Below are positions 16,678 to 25,203 of a stretch of DNA of 54,869 nt, one piece after another. Numbering within the stretch: position 1 is the stretch's first letter; each line of letters begins with the position of its first letter. This DNA is from Verrucomicrobiota bacterium (GTDB lineage Bacteria > Verrucomicrobiota > Verrucomicrobiia > Verrucomicrobiales > Akkermansiaceae), in NCBI GenBank assembly GCA_004293285.1, contig RDYF01000042.1:1-54869 (forward strand), given 5' to 3'. Below the pieces are notes generated by a model. The model was given only the letters and a program-made list of their open reading frames with translations, ran no database searches and was not told the DNA's origin. The position numbers were made by a program, and so were the translations under genes.

Positions 16678-17403
16678 TCACCGCGAAGTCTTGCGTGATT
16701 TCGTCCTTGTGACCCAAAACAGCCATAAACCTAACAAAGAAGTGACGAAAATGCCAAAGGTAGCGATGCCTAACGAATAATTTCGTGCATTTTTGTTCGG
16801 GATGAACATCCATTTGTGAAGCAGCGAAAAAACATTGGCCTCCCACTGCTTGGCATCATCGGTCGCACGCGTTACAGATCCTGTCACGGTCGAAACATAC
16901 ACTCGGTTTCCTTGTTCATCATGCGCGTCGAATCGATAGACCGGAAGAATCCGAAAGATGCCGATGTATTCGCGATCAAATTCCGTGAGATACTTCGCTT
17001 GCTCCAGTTGCTTCGTCGCGAGAGCCTTCGCCGCGATTTCTTTGGCAAATCGCTCATCACACTGCTCATCGATCAGTCCCTTCTGCGCATGCACATACAC
17101 GGGCTTTTGCCGCCCCATGAGGAAAATCTGATACCAGGGTTCGCCTTCAATCATCCGCAACGGCATCTGCGTCACACCCGAGGATGCTGTTTTTTCCATG
17201 GCGGTTGCAGCAGCTTGCGCGGGCGTGATCGTCACCTGGTCCATTGCGATCACCGCTACCGACGGTGGACCGCTGGGCGGTGGTGGCTGCGTGTGCGACA
17301 TCCATAAGTGGATCAAGCCACTCGCGCTCGCCATCAAGGCCACCACCGAAAACCATAAGCCTACCCAACGATGGGCCCAACGAATCCATTTTGCTTGTTT
17401 CAT
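16678..17403 (-). CDS. PepSY-domain membrane protein
   Basis: 241 residues from the ATG giving MKQAKWIRWAHRW. TM1 is near 12-32 (GLWFSVVALMASASGLIHLWM), followed by a periplasmic PepSY-like region with ITPAQAAATAMEK, EPWYQIFL, NRVYVSTVTGSVT and a VFSLLHKWMF segment, and a C-terminal TM (SLGIATFGIFVTSLLGLWLFWV). Histidines at the membrane faces (RWAHRW, LLHKW) resemble those of PepSY-TM proteins that bind haem and reduce ferric siderophores. It lies 17 bp downstream of a TonB-dependent receptor gene on the same strand, the common arrangement for siderophore uptake. A small hairpin (16665-16679) sits between its end and the convergent peroxidase. Confidence 0.8.
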   Translation of the reverse strand: MKQAKWIRWAHRWVGLWFSVVALMASASGLIHLWMSHTQPPPPSGPPSVAVIAMDQVTITPAQAAATAMEKTASSGVTQMPLRMIEGEPWYQIFLMGRQKPVYVHAQKGLIDEQCDERFAKEIAAKALATKQLEQAKYLTEFDREYIGIFRILPVYRFDAHDEQGNRVYVSTVTGSVTRATDDAKQWEANVFSLLHKWMFIPNKNARNYSLGIATFGIFVTSLLGLWLFWVTRTKSRKTSR

Positions 17404-17420
17404 TCGCACCAACTTTCCTG

Positions 17421-19462
17421 TTACCACTGTATCTCGATTCCCGACCAAAGACCCATGCCATCACCAGGCAAGAACTGCGCGACATCCAAGTCATTCGCGT
17501 TGTCGATCACACCCGTCGTCGCCGCGTGGACTTTGTCGGTAAGATTGCGTGCTTCCACAAACCACGAAACGCCATCGGGCACACGACGTCCAAAACGGAA
17601 ACCGAGCAGGGCATAGGGATCGGATTTCAGCGTATTGCGGTGATCGATGAATCCTCCCTGCGGTACCCATTCAACGAGGGGACCTGCATAATACCCCGAG
17701 GAATGACGCCACATCAGCTCACTGCGGACAAGGTGCGGCGGAAGACCAGCAATCGTATTGCCCGAGTAGTCATAGCCGGTCGTGCGATGATCTTCAAACT
17801 TGAATCGGCCATAGGTCCACGCCGTGCTCCATACCAAGCGATGATCGACAGAGTTGTCCCAGCTCTGACCGAAAAGGTCAATCTCTGCGCCCAGTTCAAC
17901 ACCCGAGTGCGTCGTCTCGCCGGCATTGGTCGTGGTGCTGAGGTTGCTCACCGGATCCAATACCGCTAACAATTCGTCTTGAATCTCCGAGTGATAAAGC
18001 GCCAGATCCCAGCGGAAGAAAGCCTTCGACCCACGAGTGCCGATTTCATACGTAAGAGCCGTCTGCGCACGTCGTGCGATGTTGGCCGTGATCGCCTCGC
18101 TAAACGAAGGGGGCTCGTAGCTGCCCGAGACGTTGGCGAAATACTGCACGCCATCGCCCTCCCAACGCAGTCCGAGCTTCGGCGCGAGTTCATCGAAACT
18201 CAGATCGTAATTGGTCGCTGCCGTGGTCGCGCCAAATCGACGAGTATTTTGGCGCTTGTTGTGCGAAGCAATCGCTCCCAATACGCCCGTCCATCCCGCA
18301 CCGAGTTCATACTGGTCTTCGACAAAGGCCTCGTAGTTCGTCGCGACTTGATCGTCATCGGAAATCAAGGCACCCCGACGTGAAGATGTCGGCGAAGCAT
18401 AACCGAACTGCGCCGCATTGGTCTCGCCATGCGTAACAATCACGCCGGCTTTGATCCGATTTTCGCGGCCAAATAGCGTTGATTGATGCGTCACATTTGC
18501 ACCCAAGAGGTAATCGCGCGATACCTGATCGATCACTTGAAAAATCGGATGATCTAGATCTTTGTAAGTGACCGCACTGAACATCTCAAAGGTATTTGCT
18601 CCCGCCCGGACCGTGGTTTTATTCGCCAAACGCGCCAAGTCATAATCACGACGTTGATCGCGCAAGACATTGATCGGATTCGGCTGACGTGGATCAGCGA
18701 ACATTTGCGCACGTGTCAAAGCACCGGGAAGTTCTGACTGCGCTTGCACTCCCGTCAGATAAAATCGTGTTTCCACATCCTCCGCAATGCGCCAGCCGAA
18801 GTTTTGGAACAGTCGCAAATTTTCCTGTTCCGCATTGCGACGAAAGCCATCTTGACGCTGGTAGGTCAGCGCAGAAAAAGCATCGTGCGAATCATCGTGC
18901 CAACCCCCAGTAAGGGTGGTGCGCTGGTAGTTCCATGAACCAGCCTCGGTGCGAAGACTTGCTCCCGGTGCCGTGTGGCCGGTATGCGAGACATAGTCGA
19001 TCGCGCCAGTGCATTGCCGCCGCGCCAGACGTTGATGAAATGCGCTGCCGTCGGCTCGATCGATTGCATATCAAAACCGCCATCAGCCAGATTGATCGGC
19101 ACGCCATCTTGCAGCACGCGAATGCCACGACCATGGAAGGTGCGCTGCAATCCCGATCCCCGAATCGAAATGCGCGCTTCATCAGAGCCAAAGCGCGGCT
19201 GAGCAATCACCCCTGGCGAGAGAAAAAAGGTATCGGCAAGAGTCGAAGAGCGACCCACCAAATAGCGCTCCGACTCAATCACCTCGGTGCCACCTGGCGT
19301 TTTCTGCAATTCCTCGCGGCTTTGCTCGGGCAGCGGAACCGTCAGCGTTTTGCTTTCTTTTTTGGCACTGACCACCACCGGGGCCAGCGTTTCACTTTGC
19401 TGCTGCGCCGACGCGAAAAAAGGCACCAGTGCGAACAATAGATAGGGAGTTGAGCGAGTCAT
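17421..19462 (-). pseudogene. TonB-dependent outer-membrane receptor, frameshifted
   Basis: The N-terminal part (from MTRSTPYLLF, signal peptide ending near ASAQQQ) encodes VVVSAKKES and the plug domain (DTFFLSPGVIAQPRFG, RGSGLQRTFHGRGIRVLQDG) and runs in one frame to WRGGNAL at about 19020. The sequence continues in another frame with GAIDYVSHTGHTAPGAS and on through the beta-barrel to a terminal aromatic (EIQW). Family members normally have about eight residues (such as RYGATTLG) between NAL and GAI; these are missing, consistent with loss of about 25 nt. As it stands the protein would end soon after the plug. With the PepSY gene it would have served ferric-siderophore uptake. The defect could be a real mutation or an assembly error. 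Confidence 0.85.
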
Positions 19463-19522
19463 CGGCCCCATGATACCCAGCACCACATCTTTGAGAATGT
19501 GGCAAATCGTCGCACGACCGAT

Positions 19523-20113
19523 TTAGCGCCAGTTGGTGATGTTGTCGCGCGAGGCGGGGTCAGTGCCATTGCTCAATCCGGGCAAGCCATCGGGACCATT
19601 CGACCACAAATCAAAATCTGGATTGATGCAGTTCGGATTTACCACGCCCGTGGCATTGGTTCCCGAGCGATAGCGATAGTTCGAACTCCAAGGATCGATG
19701 ATCGTATTGTTTGCGGAAGCGACAGGATTGCTGCTCCAGCCTTGCTTGGTGCTCACAGGATCAAGCTCGGCGAGATAGACACGCTGATTCGGATCAGAGC
19801 CCACCGCATTGCCGTTGTTATCGCTATCCCAATAGAGAGCGCGGAACAACACATTCGAACCCTGATCGCCTGCCGCACCGGTATCGTCCGCCACCGGATA
19901 CACCCCGAAATCGAGTTTGTATTCCTCTAATGCCGTGCTGAGCATGCCCATTTGCGCCCGACACTTCTGCACGGCCTGATTGCGCTGCATGAAACCCAGG
20001 CCGCCCATGGTCAGGGCGGCGAGGATGACGATGATTGCAATCACAATCAGCAATTCCATCAAACTGAATCCACGAAGATGTCGAACCTTATGGCGTGTGA
20101 GCGAGAGTTTCAT
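19523..20113 (-). CDS. Type II secretion/type IV pilin-like major pseudopilin (GspG-like)
   Basis: 196 residues from the ATG giving MKLSLTRHKV. The prepilin peptidase site is G15-F16 in LRGFSLMELL with the conserved Glu at mature position 5, followed by a hydrophobic helix (LLIVIAIIVILAALTMGGLG). The C-terminal globular part has YKLDFGVYP, NPVASANNTIIDPW, YRYRSG and WSNGPDG, the GspG calcium-site region. It would polymerise into a pseudopilus driven by GspE/GspF. It is 27 bp downstream of the gspF-like gene, in the same direction. No prepilin peptidase gene is in the window. Confidence 0.9.
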   Translation of the reverse strand: MKLSLTRHKVRHLRGFSLMELLIVIAIIVILAALTMGGLGFMQRNQAVQKCRAQMGMLSTALEEYKLDFGVYPVADDTGAAGDQGSNVLFRALYWDSDNNGNAVGSDPNQRVYLAELDPVSTKQGWSSNPVASANNTIIDPWSSNYRYRSGTNATGVVNPNCINPDFDLWSNGPDGLPGLSNGTDPASRDNITNWR

Positions 20114-20140
20114 GAGCAAGACAGAGTAGCACGGGCTCCC

Positions 20141-21421
20141 TTACTGGGCGCCCATTTGGTTGATGATTTTGATCAATGGCAAGAACAAGGCAAAGACCAC
20201 CGAGCCGACGACCAATGCCAAGAAAACAATCATGATCGGTTCAAGAATGCTGGTGAGAGCCGTGACCGCGTTGTCGACTTCATCGTCATAAACATCGGCG
20301 ATTTTCAAAAGCATTTCCGGGAGCTGACCGGTTTCTTCACCCACATCGACCATCGAGATCACCATGTTCGGGAAAACACCCGAGCCCTGCAGCGGAGTGA
20401 CGATGGATTCACCCTCTTTCACCGCTTCATAGACATCGCCGATGGCTTTGGAAATCACCACATTGCCCGCCGTTTCCTTGGTGATGTTCAGCGCTTGCAG
20501 AATCGGAACACCCGATGTCACCAAAGTGCCCAGTGTGCGAGTGAAACGCGAGACAGCACTCTTGCGTTGGATATCGCCAAAGACCGGAAGGCGCAATTTG
20601 ATGCCATCGATCACATCACGACCCTTCGGCGTGCGACCCCAGGCCACGGTGCCAAGATAGGTGCCGACGCCTGCGAACAAGATCCACACAATGTTGGGAA
20701 TGATCCAAACATTCGAGGTAATCAAGAAATCAGAAAATCCAAACACAATTTCGGAAATCAACGGCAGCTCCGCACCTTCCATGTCGGAGAACATTTCCTT
20801 AAACTTCGGCACGATGAAAATCATCAGGAAGAGCAGAATGGCAACGGCGATGAACAATACGATCACCGGATAGACCATCGCAGAAACAATCTTGTTTTTC
20901 AGCTTGTGCGCTTTTTCTTGATACTCCGCCAGACGATTGAGCACGACTTCCAGAACACCACCCAGCTCACCGGCTTTCACCATGTTGACGTAGAGCTTGT
21001 TGAAAATCTTCGGATGCTGTGCCAGCGATTCGGAAAAGGTCGAGCCCCCTTGAACCGAGTCACCGAGAGAATCGATGGTCGCGCGCAGCACCGGATTCGG
21101 CTCTTGCTTGCCTAACACCGTTAGACCGCGCAGCAGCGGCAGACCGGAGTCGATCAAGGTCGCCAACTGACGTGTGAAAATCATCAAGACTTTGGGCTTA
21201 ATCGTGCCACCTGTTTTTCCTTTGGCCGACCCTTTGCCAGCGCTTTTGGCAGAAGCCTTTTTGGCTGTCTTCTTGGCAGTTTGACCCGCTTCAGAAATCT
21301 GCGTCGGGTAGAGACCTTTCTGGCGCAGCCTGGCCAAGGCGTCCGATTCATTCGCGGCTTCGATGACACCGGAGCTTTGCTCTCCTTTGGCATCCATGGC
21401 GAGATATTGAAAATTAGGCAT
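20141..21421 (-). CDS. Type II secretion/type IV pilus inner-membrane platform protein (GspF/PilC)
   Basis: 426 residues starting MPNFQYLAMDAKGEQ. A Lys/Ala-rich linker (KKTAKKASAKSAGKG, near 48-62) precedes two tandem T2SSF domains: the first from IFTRQLATLIDSGLPLLRGL, the second from RFTRTLGTLVTSGVPILQAL. Three TM helices are visible (near 195-220, 245-270 and 395-420). It anchors the assembly ATPase at the inner membrane and organises pilin extraction. It is the third gene of a run with two gspE-like genes upstream and the pseudopilin downstream. The Lys-rich linker is longer than in E. coli GspF. Confidence 0.93.
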   Translation of the reverse strand: MPNFQYLAMDAKGEQSSGVIEAANESDALARLRQKGLYPTQISEAGQTAKKTAKKASAKSAGKGSAKGKTGGTIKPKVLMIFTRQLATLIDSGLPLLRGLTVLGKQEPNPVLRATIDSLGDSVQGGSTFSESLAQHPKIFNKLYVNMVKAGELGGVLEVVLNRLAEYQEKAHKLKNKIVSAMVYPVIVLFIAVAILLFLMIFIVPKFKEMFSDMEGAELPLISEIVFGFSDFLITSNVWIIPNIVWILFAGVGTYLGTVAWGRTPKGRDVIDGIKLRLPVFGDIQRKSAVSRFTRTLGTLVTSGVPILQALNITKETAGNVVISKAIGDVYEAVKEGESIVTPLQGSGVFPNMVISMVDVGEETGQLPEMLLKIADVYDDEVDNAVTALTSILEPIMIVFLALVVGSVVFALFLPLIKIINQMGAQ

Positions 21422-21525
21422 ATGGGTAATGGGATTTATTCAGGTGAATGTTTGATGCTATTATCAGAAAATCAGCGATATGGCGATGGAATTCTACGTC
21501 AATTTTTGGAACTTCGGGCGAGGAA

Positions 21526-23199
21526 TCAGGTGTATTTGAGGACTTCTTCGATGGTGGTATTGCCAAGATAAATGTTGCGCAGACCGTCTTCGCGCAGCGT
21601 TTGCATGCCGAGCTCAACCGCCTTTTGCTTGATCACGACAGAAGGCGCACGATCGATGATCAAGTCGCGGATCGGATCGGTGATGTCGAGCAATTCATAA
21701 AGTCCTTGGCGTCCACGATAGCCGGACTGACCGCAACTATCGCAACCGCGTCCGGTGAAAAAGCTCTTGTCGCCAATCTCGTGCGACGACACCCCGAGCT
21801 GGGAAAGAATGGCTTCGTTCGGCTCATAGGACGCTTTGCAGTCCTTGCAAATGGTCCGCACCAAGCGTTGCGCCAACACGCCTTCGAGCGATGCCGCCAC
21901 GAGGAATGGTTCGCAGCCCATGTCGATCAAACGCGTCACCGCGCCAGGAGCATCGTTGGTGTGCAGGGTCGATAGCACCAAGTGGCCCGTCAACGCCGCT
22001 TGAATGGCGATCTGCGCGGTGTCGATATCGCGCATCTCCCCGATCATGATGCGATCGGGGTCCTGTCGCAAGAACGCACGCAGAATGCGCGGGAAATCGA
22101 GGCCTATGCTTTCTTGCACGGGAATTTGAATGATGCCATCGATGTCATACTCCACCGGATCCTCCGCCGTCAGCAATTTGGCATCGATCGTATTGATGCG
22201 TCGCAAGGCCGCGTAAAGAGTGGTCGTCTTGCCCGCCCCCGTAGGACCCGTCACGATGAAAATGCCATTCGGCTTTTCGATGGTCTCGCCAATGTATTCG
22301 TATATGTGCGGCGGCAACCCAAGGTTTTCTAACGAAAGATTCACCGACGAGCGATCGAGCACCCGCAGCACGACTGATTCGCCGTATTGGGTTGGCAACG
22401 AGGAAACACGCATGTCCACCTGCTTGTCGCCGAACTGTTTGACAATCCGACCATCTTGCGGGATGCGTCGCTCGGCGATGTTCATGTTCGACATCACCTT
22501 CACCCGCGAAATGATGGGCAAGGCGAGGTGAACCGGAGGTGGTGCCATTTCGTAAAGCGCACCATCGATTCGATAGCGGATTTTGAACTCCTTTTCAAAA
22601 GGTTCAAAGTGAATGTCCGAGGCCTTTTCCTTGATCGCTTGATAGAGCACGAGATCGACATAGCGAATGATGGGCGCGGAATTGGCTTCGGCTTCGACAT
22701 CGATCGAATTCGGATCATTGCTTCCTCCCAGTTCCAACTGGCTTAGGATGTCTTCCATGGCATTGCCACTGCCACCGTAGAGTTCGCTGATCCGATCTTC
22801 GACCAGATAGCCCGGCGCAATCAGCACTTGAATGTCGCGCCCTAACGCAAAGCGCAAGTCTTCTACTGTCTGTGGATTGAGTGGGTCCACCAAGCTGACT
22901 TGCAAACCCTCGGCGGTTAGCCCAAGCGGCAAGGCACCATGCAGTCGCGCCAAGCTTGCTGGAACCAATGCCAAAATTTCCTCAGGGGGCGACCAGTTTT
23001 TCAGATCGACCATCTCGGTCGATAGCTCCGCCGCGATCATCGGCCAGATGTCGTCGCGGTGCTGAATCACTTCGTAGTCGGCAAGAATTTCGGCAATCTC
23101 CTTGCCGCTCTGCTCCAACTCCGCGAGCATGTCGTTGGCAAGAGCTTGATCGATCATGCCGCGGTTGATGAAAAGGTCGAGAACCTGCTGGTTGTCCAT
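21526..23199 (-). CDS. Type II secretion/type IV pilus assembly ATPase, second copy (GspE/PilB)
   Basis: 557 residues. The N-terminal MshEN-like half (1-160) is followed by the hexameric ATPase. Walker A GPTGAGKTT begins near residue 318, with Walker B IMIGEMRD. Two CxxC pairs of a zinc module are visible (CKDC, and CDSCGQSGYRGRQG), then the closing LREDGLRNIYLGNTTIEEVL. It powers pseudopilus or pilus assembly from the cytoplasmic face. It lies 42 bp downstream of a paralogous ATPase gene of almost equal length and 104 bp upstream of gspF. Two adjacent extension-type ATPases are unusual; both keep their catalytic motifs. Confidence 0.93.
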   Translation of the reverse strand: MDNQQVLDLFINRGMIDQALANDMLAELEQSGKEIAEILADYEVIQHRDDIWPMIAAELSTEMVDLKNWSPPEEILALVPASLARLHGALPLGLTAEGLQVSLVDPLNPQTVEDLRFALGRDIQVLIAPGYLVEDRISELYGGSGNAMEDILSQLELGGSNDPNSIDVEAEANSAPIIRYVDLVLYQAIKEKASDIHFEPFEKEFKIRYRIDGALYEMAPPPVHLALPIISRVKVMSNMNIAERRIPQDGRIVKQFGDKQVDMRVSSLPTQYGESVVLRVLDRSSVNLSLENLGLPPHIYEYIGETIEKPNGIFIVTGPTGAGKTTTLYAALRRINTIDAKLLTAEDPVEYDIDGIIQIPVQESIGLDFPRILRAFLRQDPDRIMIGEMRDIDTAQIAIQAALTGHLVLSTLHTNDAPGAVTRLIDMGCEPFLVAASLEGVLAQRLVRTICKDCKASYEPNEAILSQLGVSSHEIGDKSFFTGRGCDSCGQSGYRGRQGLYELLDITDPIRDLIIDRAPSVVIKQKAVELGMQTLREDGLRNIYLGNTTIEEVLKYT

Positions 23200-23241
23200 G
23201 GTGTAAAGTTTTTTGAGGCTAGAAACAAAAACGAGAGGGGT

Positions 23242-24936
23242 TTAATCAAAGTCCGCCATGGTCACATGCAGCACTTCTTGGGCAGTGGTGAGTCCCGCCA
23301 GAACTTTGCGGATGCCGTCTTCGCGCATCGAACGCATGCCCATTTCTCGCGCCCGCTTGCGGAGTTGCGACGAGGAAAGTTCGGCGTTGATCAAGTGACG
23401 CACTTCGTCGTCGACTTCGAAAATCTCGAAAATGCCCATCCGACCGCGATAGCCCTTGTTGCGGCATTTTTCGCAACCCGTCGGACCATAGACGACCGCT
23501 TCATTGGTGCGCGTGGCATCGAGACGAAGCGCGCGGATTTCCTTATCGGTGAGTGGCATTTCCACTTTGCAGTGCGGACAGAGCTTGCGCACGAGTCGCT
23601 GTGCAAGAACGGCACGTACCGCCGAGGCGATGAGGAAACGCTTGATGCCAATGTCGGCCAAACGCGCCACGGCCGAAGGGGCATCGTTGGTGTGCAGAGT
23701 GGAAAAAACCAAGTGACCGGTGAGCGAAGCATTGATCGCGATGTTCGCCGTTTCGGCATCGCGAATCTCCCCGATCATGATGATGTTCGGCGCTTGTCGC
23801 AGCATGGCTCGCAGGGCGTTGGAGAAGGTCATGCCGATATCCGACTTCACCATCACCTGGTTGATGCCGGGCATTTCATACTCCACAGGGTCTTCCACCG
23901 TGATGATTTTTTTATCGGGTCGGTTGATGACATTCAAACAACCGTAAAGTGTCGTGGTTTTGCCCGAACCAGTTGGACCAGTCACTAGCAAAATGCCATC
24001 CGGCAGAGCCAGCAGGCGCTCGAAAGTGGTCTGGTCGTCGGAGAAAAATCCGAGCTCGGGCAAGCCGAGAACCAGTCCGGATTTGTCGAGAATCCGCATC
24101 ACGATCGATTCGCCGTGATTCGATGGCACCGAAGAAACCCGGAGATCGACCTCCTTACCCGCGACCTTGATCTGAATCCGACCGTCCTGCGGCAGGCGCT
24201 TTTCGGCGATGCTCATGCTCGTGCTCATCACCTTGAGACGCGCAATGATGGCGGGCAGCAATTTTTTCGGATGATTCGCCACCTCAATCAACTTGCCGTC
24301 CACCCGATAGCGCACGCGCACACTGGTTTCGAGCGGTTCAATGTGAATGTCCGATGCCCGATAATTGAAAGCATCGACCAACATGTTGATGACCAAACGA
24401 ATGATCGGCGCATCGTTATCCGTGGTCTCAATGCTTGTATCACCACTGGTCGTAGCGACTTCTGTGGCGTGGTAAAAAGTTTTGAGAATGTGATCGATCG
24501 CTTGCGGTGTTGCGACGACAAAGTTCAATTCCCTCGCCAACACATGAGGCAGAGAATCGAGCGTTTCGAAGTCGAACGGATCCGCCACGGCGAGCGTCAG
24601 CATGTAGCCATCATCCTGCACCGGCACCACCTTGTAACGACGGGCAATTTCGTCACTTACGGAAGTCGCGACTTGGGGCGGGATGGAGGCATTGGCGAGA
24701 TCAAAAAATTCCAGCGCATTGCTCGATGCAAGCACCTGCGCGACGTCCTCTTGAGTCAGGTGACCAGAGTGAATGAGCTTTTCGATCACGGAACCCGAGC
24801 CACTGTGGCGCGCAGATTCAATCAGCTCGGCACTCGCGACGCCAGCCTCTGTGAGCAATTGCAAAAGATAGTCTTCGTTGGAAAACACGGGGATGGATTT
24901 TTGGTTCAGAGAAATCGCGGAAAGAACATTTTCCAC
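23242..24936 (-). CDS. Type II secretion/type IV pilus assembly ATPase, first copy (GspE/PilB)
   Basis: 564 residues, first gene of the minus-strand secretion run. The N-terminal domain (ASSNALEFFDLANASIPPQ and following) precedes the ATPase core with Walker A GPTGSGKTT from residue 320, Walker B IIMIGEIRD, the His box HLVFSTLHTNDAPS, zinc cysteines (CPHC, and CEKCRNKGYRGRMG) and the ending LREDGIRKVLAGLTTAQEVL. It is paralogous to the next gene but clearly diverged. The 267-bp interval upstream is divergent with the sensor-kinase gene at 25204. Whether the two ATPases form a mixed hexamer or serve different systems cannot be decided from sequence. Confidence 0.93.
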   Translation of the reverse strand: MENVLSAISLNQKSIPVFSNEDYLLQLLTEAGVASAELIESARHSGSGSVIEKLIHSGHLTQEDVAQVLASSNALEFFDLANASIPPQVATSVSDEIARRYKVVPVQDDGYMLTLAVADPFDFETLDSLPHVLARELNFVVATPQAIDHILKTFYHATEVATTSGDTSIETTDNDAPIIRLVINMLVDAFNYRASDIHIEPLETSVRVRYRVDGKLIEVANHPKKLLPAIIARLKVMSTSMSIAEKRLPQDGRIQIKVAGKEVDLRVSSVPSNHGESIVMRILDKSGLVLGLPELGFFSDDQTTFERLLALPDGILLVTGPTGSGKTTTLYGCLNVINRPDKKIITVEDPVEYEMPGINQVMVKSDIGMTFSNALRAMLRQAPNIIMIGEIRDAETANIAINASLTGHLVFSTLHTNDAPSAVARLADIGIKRFLIASAVRAVLAQRLVRKLCPHCKVEMPLTDKEIRALRLDATRTNEAVVYGPTGCEKCRNKGYRGRMGIFEIFEVDDEVRHLINAELSSSQLRKRAREMGMRSMREDGIRKVLAGLTTAQEVLHVTMADFD

Positions 24937-25091
24937 GTTGGAGAAGAAAGAGTGCGCGTTCCCCTGATTCTTGTCAACTGGCGAGCGTGTGCATCTTACA
25001 AAAAATGGCGGCAGTGTCGTTTTTTACGCTTGTTTTATCCGATAAATTCATTGATTTTCCGATGTATTGACAATTGTTGATTTTTTTCAGT

Positions 25092-25117
25092 CGATTTTCG
25101 CTGTTGCCCGAAAATCG
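25092..25117. promoter_or_regulatory. 9-bp inverted repeat in the gspE / sensor-kinase divergent region
   Basis: Arms CGATTTTCG (25092-25100) and CGAAAATCG (25109-25117) with an 8-nt spacer, midway in the 267-bp divergent interval (24937-25203). A TTGACA at 25066-25071 lies just upstream on the plus strand. It could be an operator or an mRNA hairpin. It differs from the dyad found before the surface-protein genes. Confidence 0.4.
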
Positions 25118-25203
25118 TGCTAGATGCCACAACTACCGCTTTCTTGCTTGCCTTTTTCTCGTGCTGCGTCACGCATGTGTCTGATTTTTGTTGATTTGTG
25201 CCG

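Noticed and set aside
16665..16679. GACAGC-GGC-GCTGTC hairpin as an intrinsic terminator between convergent genes
   Set aside because: The stem is only 6 bp, has no T-run and overlaps the stop codon of the PepSY gene.
19952..21115. Plus-strand ORF (387 codons) opposite gspF
   Set aside because: His/Asp/Gln-rich composition typical of an antisense shadow; gspF on the minus strand has all family motifs.
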